From JALOKP01 sp963800865 (GTDB taxonomy: Bacteria > Acidobacteriota > Polarisedimenticolia > J045): a stretch of 64,000 nucleotides of DNA. The position numbers and the translations under genes are program-made. Positions 58,168-64,000 of this stretch are shown here, one piece after another. Location: assembly GCA_963800865.1 (NCBI GenBank), contig CAWDCL010000002.1, positions 1 through 64,000 on the forward strand. Direction: 5' to 3'. The notes beneath the pieces were generated by a model, which was given only the letters and a program-made list of their open reading frames with translations, made no database searches and was not told where the DNA came from. Each line of letters opens with the position of its first letter. Positions within the stretch are counted from its first letter, which is position 1.

Positions 58168-58982
58168 GCAGCGCGGGAGCGGTGAAGGTCCTGATCCCGA
58201 CCGGCCTCGGCCTCAACTGCGAGGCCGAGACGGCGCACGCGTTCCGCACCGTCGGCGCCGAGGTCGACCTGGTCCACCTGACCGACCTCTTCACGCGCCG
58301 TCACCCGCGGCGGATCACCGACTACCGGATCCTCGCGTTCGTCGGCGGCTTCGCGTACGGCGACCACATCGCCGGCGGGTTCGTCCTCGCGACCCGGGTC
58401 CGCGCCCACCTGCAGGACGACCTGGCCGCGTTCCTGGCCGGCGGCGGCCTCGTGCTCGGGATCTGCAACGGGTTCCAGACGCTGGTCCGGCTGGGGCTGC
58501 TGCCCGGCCCGGACGCGGGCGCGCACGATTTCGTCCCGCGCGCGGCGCTGACCAACAACGACCGGCTTGGCTACCGCGACGCGTGGGTGCGGGTGACGGT
58601 CGATCCGTCCTCGCCCTGTCTGTGGACCAGGGGGCTGGGGACGTTCGACCTCCCGGCGCGGCACGGCGAGGGGAAGTTCGTCGTCGAATCGGAGGCCGTG
58701 CTCGACCGCCTCGAGTCGCGCGGCCAGTTCGCGCTGCGCTACGCCGGCCCGGACGGCCGGCCGACCGAGGCCTGGCCGGCCAACCCGAACGGCTCGGCGC
58801 GCGGCGTCGCGGGGGTCTGCGACCCGACCGGCCGCGTGCTGGGGCTGATGCCGCATCCGGACGCGTTCCTGCACGCCTGGCACCATCCGGACTGGCGGCG
58901 GTCGGACGATCCGGCCGGCCGGATCGTCCCGGCGGGGCTCGAGATCTTCCGCCGCGGAGTCGACGCCGCAGCCACCGCCTGA
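58164..58982 (+). CDS. purQ: phosphoribosylformylglycinamidine synthase glutaminase subunit
   Basis: A 272-residue class I glutamine amidotransferase that feeds ammonia to PurL. Seen: LAFVGGFAYGDHIAGGFVLA, the nucleophile elbow LGICNGFQTLVRLGLLPG (Cys), RHGEGKFVV and the His/Glu region LGLMPHPDAFLHAWHHPDW. Length is near that of PurQ proteins that work with long PurL. The ATG overlaps the purL stop (ATGA). Confidence 0.94.
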   Translation: MSSAGAVKVLIPTGLGLNCEAETAHAFRTVGAEVDLVHLTDLFTRRHPRRITDYRILAFVGGFAYGDHIAGGFVLATRVRAHLQDDLAAFLAGGGLVLGICNGFQTLVRLGLLPGPDAGAHDFVPRAALTNNDRLGYRDAWVRVTVDPSSPCLWTRGLGTFDLPARHGEGKFVVESEAVLDRLESRGQFALRYAGPDGRPTEAWPANPNGSARGVAGVCDPTGRVLGLMPHPDAFLHAWHHPDWRRSDDPAGRIVPAGLEIFRRGVDAAATA

Positions 58983-59034
58983 GCGGGGCCGCGCGCGCCG
59001 GACGACCCGCGCACCCCGCGGTATTCTCTATCGC

Positions 59035-61836
59035 GTGCTGTCGCGCGAAGAACGGATCCTGGCCGAGCTGCTCGTGTCACGCGGACGCGTCCCCCGCGAC
59101 GTGCTGCAGGAGCTCGACGCGGACCGGGCCCGGGCGACCGGCGACCTCTCGCTGAGCGACCTGCTGGTCGGCCGCGGCCTGCTCGAGCGCGGCGAGGCGG
59201 AGCAGCTGGAGCGCGAGGCCGGCGCGCTCGACGCGGCGCTGGGCTCGGCCCAGCCCGGCGGCGGCCGGCTCGGCGAGTTCGTCATCGTGCGCGAGCTCGG
59301 GCGCGGCGGGATGGGGATCGTCTACGAGGCGGTCCAGGAACCGCTCGGCCGGCGGGTCGCGCTCAAGGTGCTGACCGCCGCGGCGGCGCTCGACGCCCAG
59401 CAGATCGAGCGCTTCGCGCGCGAGGCGCGCACGGTGGCGCGGCTCGACCACCCCGGCATCGTGCGCGTGATCACCTCGGGCGAGGCCGCGGGGTTCCGCT
59501 ATTTCGCGATGGAGCTGGTCGACGGCGCAGGACTCGAGCGGCGGATCGCCGACGGTCCGCTGCCGCCCGGCGAGGCGCTGGCGATCGCGGTCCAGGTCGC
59601 CGACGCGCTCGCGGCGGCGCACGCGGCCGGGCTGGTGCACCGCGACATCAAGCCCTCGAACATCCTGGTCGACCGCGAGGGGCGCGCACGGCTGGCTGAC
59701 TTCGGGCTGGTCCACGATCATGCAGCGGCTTCGATCACGCGCACCGCCGCCGTGCTCGGGACCCCTGCCTACATGTCGCCCGAGCAGGCGCGCGGCGAGC
59801 CGGCCCTGCCGGCGCACGATCTCTACGCGCTGGGCGCGGTGCTGTTCGCGATGCTGGCCGGGCGGCCGCCGTTCCCGGGCGACCACCCTAGCGCGGTGCT
59901 GTCCCAGCTGCTGACCGCGCCCGCGCCGCGGCTGCGCGACGTCGCCGCGGCCGTCCCCGCGCCGATCGCTGCCGTCGTCGACCGTGCGCTCGACCGCGAT
60001 CCGCACCACCGCTACCCGTCGGCGCAGGCGCTGCTGGAGGACCTCGAGCGCGTCCGCCACGGCGCGGCGCCGGAGGCGGCCCAGCAACGCCGGCGACGCG
60101 CGTGGGCGCGGGCGCTGCGGGGCGGCGGGCTCGCGGCTGCCGCGATCGGGGCGCTGCTGGTCGCCGGGCTCGCCGTTCGCACGGCCTGGCGCGATGCCCG
60201 GAAAACAGGCTCGACGCGCGGCCCGGTCCTGGAGCGGCTGCGGCGCGCGACGGTGCTCCCCGGCGTGGAGACCTTCCCGTCCCTGTCGCCCGACGGGACC
60301 CGGCTCGCCTTCACGCACCTCGAGCGCGGGAACCAGGACGTGCTCGTCGATCGCGTCGGGGACCAGCGTCCGGTGAACCTGACGCCGGGGTGCAGCGCCG
60401 TCGACTCCCACCCCGCCCTCTCGCCCGACGGGCGGCAGGTCGCCTACGCGTCGCAGTGCGACGGCGGCGGCCTGTTCGTCGTGCCGTTCGAAGGAGGAAC
60501 CCCGCGTCGCCTCGCGGCCTCCGGCTTCCATCCGGCGTGGTCGCCCGACGGCCGGCAACTCGCCTATTCGACCGCGCCCGACCGCGGGTTCTTCGGGAAT
60601 CGCCTGCTGGCGACGAGCGAGGTGCGCGTGCTCGACCTCGCGAGCGGTGCGGAGCGCGTGCTCGCGAGGGACGGCGGCGTGCGGCCGGCCTGGTCGCCGG
60701 ACGGACGCTTCCTCGTCTACCGCGTGCCGCGCGGCGACGCACCCGGGCTGCGGCTGGTCGCGGCGAACGGCGGTGCGCCGGCGCCGATCGTCGGCGACGA
60801 TCCGAAGGCCCGCGACGCGGAGTGGGCGGCGGATGGCGGGGGCCTGTTCTACGCGAGCGAGCGGACCGGCGTGAGCAGCATCTGGTTCGTGCCGCTCGAT
60901 GCCGAGACCGGCCACGAAACCGGCGCGCCGGTCGTCGTTGCCTCGCCCACGGGAGAGCTGCTGCAGTCGCCCACCGTGTCGCGCGACGGCCGCCTGCTTG
61001 GCTTCAGCTCGTGGCGGATCGGGGCGGCGATCGTCCGGCTGCCGATCGACCCGCTGACCTTCGCACCGCAGGGACCGCCGGCGCGCGTCTCCCACGGCGC
61101 CCGTGTCGAGTCGATGCCGGACCTCTCGCCGGACGGACGGCAGCTCGTCTTCGTGGCGGAAGACGGCTCGCCGGACCTCTGGCTGATGAACGTGGACGGA
61201 TCGGGCGCGCACCGTCTGACGCAGGACGGGTTCGAGGAACACGATCCGCGCTGGTCGCCCGACGGCTCGCGGATCGCCTTCGTCAGCGACCGCCTCGGTC
61301 CGTTCGAGGTCTTCGTCGCCGACGCCGCGGGTGGCGCGCCGCGACGCGTGACGCGGGCGGAGGGTGGCCGGGCGGCCGCCCCGGTCTGGTCCCCCGACGG
61401 GAAGCGGATCGCGTTCCTCGCACAGGACGTCGGGCTCTTCCTCGTCGACGCCGACGCGACCGAGGCGCCCGGCGAGCGCGTCACCGATGCCGCGGGGACG
61501 CCGGTCCGGATGATCCCGGGCGACTGGTCGCGCGACGGAGACGAGCTGATCGGGACGACGGGCCACCTGGTCATTTTCTCTTTCGCCGGGCGTTCGCTGC
61601 GTGCGTTTGACGAACTGGCGACCACGACGAGCTGGCTCCCCGACGGCCGCGTCCTCGTCGGCTCCGGGGCGAGCTTCCGGATCGTCGATCCGGAGGGCAG
61701 TCCGACGGTCGAGCTCTCCGCCGTGGGCGATTCGCTGATCGCGCCGCACGTCGCGCTCGCGCCGGACCGCCGCTCGCTGGTCTACAGCGTCAGCGACAGC
61801 GAATCGGACATCTGGGTGGCCGACCTGCGGCGCTGA
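59035..61836 (+). CDS. membrane-bound Ser/Thr kinase with PD40 propeller sensor
   Basis: A 933-residue receptor-like kinase. Residues 1-80 form a helical N-terminal domain. The Hanks-type kinase domain (about 82-340) has the glycine loop ELGRGGMGIVYEA, Lys111 (VALKVL), the catalytic loop HRDIKPSNILV (Asp204) and the DFG Asp222. A membrane helix follows (LAAAAIGALLVAGLAV). The external part (about 395-930) holds PD40/WD40-like repeats (SLSPDGTRLAFTH; WSPDGRQLAYS; LSPDGRQLVFVAE; WSPDGSRIAFVSD). The kinase is on the cytoplasmic side, so the propeller probably senses a ligand outside. Start GTG 59035. It lies 52 bases after purQ. Confidence 0.93.
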   Translation: MLSREERILAELLVSRGRVPRDVLQELDADRARATGDLSLSDLLVGRGLLERGEAEQLEREAGALDAALGSAQPGGGRLGEFVIVRELGRGGMGIVYEAVQEPLGRRVALKVLTAAAALDAQQIERFAREARTVARLDHPGIVRVITSGEAAGFRYFAMELVDGAGLERRIADGPLPPGEALAIAVQVADALAAAHAAGLVHRDIKPSNILVDREGRARLADFGLVHDHAAASITRTAAVLGTPAYMSPEQARGEPALPAHDLYALGAVLFAMLAGRPPFPGDHPSAVLSQLLTAPAPRLRDVAAAVPAPIAAVVDRALDRDPHHRYPSAQALLEDLERVRHGAAPEAAQQRRRRAWARALRGGGLAAAAIGALLVAGLAVRTAWRDARKTGSTRGPVLERLRRATVLPGVETFPSLSPDGTRLAFTHLERGNQDVLVDRVGDQRPVNLTPGCSAVDSHPALSPDGRQVAYASQCDGGGLFVVPFEGGTPRRLAASGFHPAWSPDGRQLAYSTAPDRGFFGNRLLATSEVRVLDLASGAERVLARDGGVRPAWSPDGRFLVYRVPRGDAPGLRLVAANGGAPAPIVGDDPKARDAEWAADGGGLFYASERTGVSSIWFVPLDAETGHETGAPVVVASPTGELLQSPTVSRDGRLLGFSSWRIGAAIVRLPIDPLTFAPQGPPARVSHGARVESMPDLSPDGRQLVFVAEDGSPDLWLMNVDGSGAHRLTQDGFEEHDPRWSPDGSRIAFVSDRLGPFEVFVADAAGGAPRRVTRAEGGRAAAPVWSPDGKRIAFLAQDVGLFLVDADATEAPGERVTDAAGTPVRMIPGDWSRDGDELIGTTGHLVIFSFAGRSLRAFDELATTTSWLPDGRVLVGSGASFRIVDPEGSPTVELSAVGDSLIAPHVALAPDRRSLVYSVSDSESDIWVADLRR

Positions 61837-61907
61837 GCAGTCCATGGCGGCGGCACCCTCCACGCCGCCCGGCAGTCGTTATAGAGTGCGGCCCGAGGAG
61901 GAACCCC

Positions 61908-62480
61908 ATGCCCGCCATGCCCTTTCTTTCGTTGTGGCTGCCCGTCGTCGTCGCGGCCGTCGTCGTCTGGATCGTCAGCGCCCTGATCTGGATGCTGCTC
62001 GGCTACCACGCCGCCGATTTCAGGAAGCTCCCGGACGAGGAGAAGCTCCGCGCCCTCTACGGCGGCGGCAGGATCGCTCCAGGACAGTACGTGACCCCCT
62101 ACTGGCAGGACGCGAAGGGGCGCGACGACAAGGAGTTCATGAAACGCTTCGATGAGGGGCCGGTCGCGCTGCTGGTGGTCGGCCGCAACGGCGCGCCGAA
62201 CATGGGACGCAACATGGCGCTGTCGTTCCTCTTCTACTTCGTGGTCAGCTTCATCGTCGCCTACCTCGCGCGGCACACGCTGAACTTCGGGCAGGACTCC
62301 CACACCGTGATGCGGATCACCGGGACGATCGCGATCGCGATCTACGCGCTGGCCGGCATCCCCGACTCGATCTGGTTCTACCGGCCGTGGTCCGTGACGC
62401 TGAAGAACTGCTTCGACGGCGTCGTCTACGGATTGATCACGGGCGCGATCTTCATGCTGCTGTGGCCGGCCGCGCACTAG
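61908..62480 (+). CDS. membrane protein of unknown function
   Basis: A 190-residue protein with an N-terminal membrane helix (LPVVVAAVVVWIVSALIWML), a polar loop with RKLPDEEKLRALYGGGRIAP, and three further hydrophobic segments (SFLFYFVVSFIVAYLA, MRITGTIAIAIYALAGIPD, GLITGAIFMLLW). No known domain recognised; close relatives are probably annotated as hypothetical. GAGGAGG lies before the ATG. The next gene overlaps its end by 19 bases. Confidence 0.7.
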   Translation: MPAMPFLSLWLPVVVAAVVVWIVSALIWMLLGYHAADFRKLPDEEKLRALYGGGRIAPGQYVTPYWQDAKGRDDKEFMKRFDEGPVALLVVGRNGAPNMGRNMALSFLFYFVVSFIVAYLARHTLNFGQDSHTVMRITGTIAIAIYALAGIPDSIWFYRPWSVTLKNCFDGVVYGLITGAIFMLLWPAAH

Positions 62481-63424
62481 AACTGCTGACGGCGGCGCCC
62501 GCGCTCCTCGCCGAGGGATCGGTGGTGGAGCGCGTGCGCCGCGGTGCGCCGGGGGCGCTCCACCCGGAGCTGCTGACCGCGACGCTGGTCCGCGACGCGG
62601 CGGGGCGCGCGCTGCTGGAGTCGATCTGGCGCGGGTACCTCGGGGTCGCGCGCGCGGCCGGGCTGCCGATCGTCCTGCTGACGCCGACCTGGCGCGCGAA
62701 CCGCGAGGCGGTCGAGCGCGCCGGGCTCTCCGGCGAGGCGCTGTGCCGCGAGAACGTCGCCCTGCTCGGCGCGCTGCGGCGCGAGCACGCCGCGGCGGGG
62801 GGTGGCCCGGTGCTGATCGCGGGGCTGCTCGGGCCGCGGGGGGACGCGTACGACCCGCGCGCCGCGCTCGGCGAGCGCGAGGCCGCGGCGCTGCACGCGT
62901 GGCAGGCCGGCCTGCTGGCGGAGGCCGGCGTCGACCTGCTGACCGCGCAGACGCTGCCGGCGCTCTCCGAGGCGCGCGGCCTGGCGCGGGCGATGGCCGG
63001 TACCGGCGCGCCCTACCTGCTGAGCTTCATCGTGCGCGCCGACGGGACGCTGCTCGACGGGACGCCGCTCGAAGAGGCGATCGCCGCGATCGACGCCGAC
63101 GTGCGGCCCGCTCCGGTCGCCTACACGATCAACTGCGTCCACCCGGGGCCATGCCGGGAGGCGCTTGCGGCCGTCGCGGCGCGGACGCGCGCGGTCGTCA
63201 CGGCGCGGGCGCCGGGCGCTGGCGTGCGCGTGATCGGGCTGCAGGCGAATGGTTCGGCGCTGCCACCCGAGGCGCTCGACGGCGCCGACGCGCTGCACTC
63301 GGACGAGCCCGGCCCGTGGGGCGCGGCAATGGCCGCGCTCGCCCGGGACTTCGGCCTGCGCCTGCTCGGCGGCTGCTGCGGCACCGACGAGCGCCACATC
63401 GCCGCGATCGCCGCGCACCTGTAA
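62462..63424 (+). CDS. homocysteine S-methyltransferase family protein
   Basis: About 320 residues. Zinc-ligand cysteines are present in the family places: YTINCVHPGP (first Cys) and LRLLGGCCGTDERHIAAI (Cys pair). The barrel strands include VLIAGLLGPRGDAYDP, EAGVDLLTAQTLPALSEARG and VIGLQANGSALPPEAL. It would transfer a methyl group from S-methylmethionine, SAM or a similar donor to homocysteine or another thiol; the group is broad and the substrate unknown. GTG 62462 gives the best start and overlaps the previous gene by 19 bases. Confidence 0.85.
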   Translation: MAGRALELLTAAPALLAEGSVVERVRRGAPGALHPELLTATLVRDAAGRALLESIWRGYLGVARAAGLPIVLLTPTWRANREAVERAGLSGEALCRENVALLGALRREHAAAGGGPVLIAGLLGPRGDAYDPRAALGEREAAALHAWQAGLLAEAGVDLLTAQTLPALSEARGLARAMAGTGAPYLLSFIVRADGTLLDGTPLEEAIAAIDADVRPAPVAYTINCVHPGPCREALAAVAARTRAVVTARAPGAGVRVIGLQANGSALPPEALDGADALHSDEPGPWGAAMAALARDFGLRLLGGCCGTDERHIAAIAAHL

Positions 63425-63442
63425 TCGGACGCTCGGACTACT

Positions 63443-63469
63443 GTAGGGGCCGGCCTCCGTGCCGGCCCG
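63443..63469 (+). repeat. single REP unit
   Basis: One 27-base REP copy 18 bases after the stop of the methyltransferase gene, followed by a partly similar GCCGGCCCGCC sequence. It sits between convergent genes. Confidence 0.9.
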
Positions 63470-63489
63470 CACCAGGGCGCCGGCCCGCC

Positions 63490-64000
63490 CTACGTCAGCG
63501 GCCGGAACACCCCGAAGCAGCTCGTGTAGCCGTGCAGGAAGGTCTCCCCCGACCTGCCCGATCTCGCCGTTGCAGAAGAACCCGCCCAGCGGCATCCGCC
63601 CGAGGTGCTCGAACAGCCGGCGGCTGTCGTGGTCGGGCTCGCCGAAGAGCTGCTGCCCGCGCCCGAGGCACGAGAAGAGCAGCGCCCCCGCCGGCCCCGG
63701 CCGCCCCGCCGGCTCCGCCGAGACGCCGCGCGCGTAGCGCCCGAGCTGCTCGTCGAGGTCCTGCCGCGCGGCGTCCGCGTCGCGCAGCACGAACTGCAGC
63801 ACCTGGTGCTCGCGCGGGTAGGCGCCGATCGCCAGCGCCCCCGAGTCCTGGTCGGCGCCGACGATGTTGCGCACCAGCAGTTCCCCGTCGCGGAACGCGG
63901 TCTGCCCCTCGCGCATCTCGAGCCCGACGAAGAGCGAATGGCGCATCAGCGCCTGCTCGCGTTCTCCCGCCACCTCGAAGATCTCGCCCAGCACCTTCAT
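63490..64000 (-). CDS. FIST-domain protein, 5' part outside the window
   Basis: The C-terminal 170 residues of a FIST_C domain protein, a sensory domain of signal-transduction proteins thought to bind small ligands such as amino acids. Seen: FRDGELLVRNIVGADQDSGA, PGPAGALLFSCLGRGQQLFG and PLGGFFCNGEIGQVGG. The frame then changes in a G run (near 63548) and continues ETFLHGYTSCFGVFRPLT to a stop at 63490. The true start lies beyond the right edge; the ATG at 64000 is probably internal. Confidence 0.8.

Overview
The window is high-GC bacterial DNA with densely packed genes on both strands. Large secreted proteins (FG-GAP, BNR-like, Fn3-like and thrombospondin-3-like repeats, metallopeptidases), a Vor-type 2-oxoacid:ferredoxin oxidoreductase with fused subunits, a PurS-PurL fusion, a tricorn-like protease and a kinase/PD40 receptor together suggest an uncultured soil or sediment bacterium, perhaps of the Acidobacteriota (Thermoanaerobaculia/Holophagae side). 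This placement is inference; no rRNA or other marker gene lies in the window.

Region 1 (1-7016) is an array of about ten integron gene cassettes, all read on the minus strand and separated by palindromic attC sites. It carries small membrane proteins, a DUF1254/DUF1214 protein, a BrnT toxin with an antitoxin, a bacterial-PH membrane protein and a secreted protein. No integron integrase is visible; the array ends in a half attC next to a decayed DUF1343 (NamZ-like) fragment. By eye its GC is lower than that of the rest.

Region 2 (7.7-15.5 kb) holds a FabH-like ketosynthase, a small membrane protein, and two convergent genes for large secreted proteins separated by a perfect 34-bp inverted repeat. 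Region 3 (15.6-25.9 kb) holds the vorD-vorB-vorA/C operon behind a near-consensus promoter, a pair of thioredoxin-fold genes, a TonB-domain gene, a YkgJ-like protein, a PH-domain protein, a Uma2 nuclease and a tricorn-like protease. Region 4 (25.9-31.7 kb) is a repeat hotspot: a 47-bp tandem array, a REP-associated tyrosine transposase between REP palindromes, a minisatellite, a secreted BNR-type protein, a lipoprotein and a LysM protein.

Region 5 (31.7-45.9 kb) holds a secreted zinc peptidase, a transglutaminase-like lipoprotein, a methyltransferase, an RHH-like protein, a MscS channel, an extended SDR, and an acetate-uptake operon (CBS/DUF294, DnaQ-like exonuclease, DUF485, ActP). Region 6 (45.9-54.5 kb) has a thioredoxin-fold lipoprotein whose first active-site cysteine codon is an in-frame TGA (candidate selenoprotein), an Fe-S protein, and phosphate genes (alkaline phosphatase, ppk). 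Region 7 (54.5-64 kb) holds mgsA, purSL, purQ, a receptor kinase, a homocysteine S-methyltransferase-like protein and a FIST protein cut by the window edge.

About a dozen genes, including conserved ppk and purL, carry frame breaks that are repaired by restoring one CG pair in a CGCG/GCGC context; others are repaired by adding one G to a G run. This looks like a systematic error of the sequence itself, so these genes are probably intact in the organism. Their coordinates are given as whole genes spanning the breaks.
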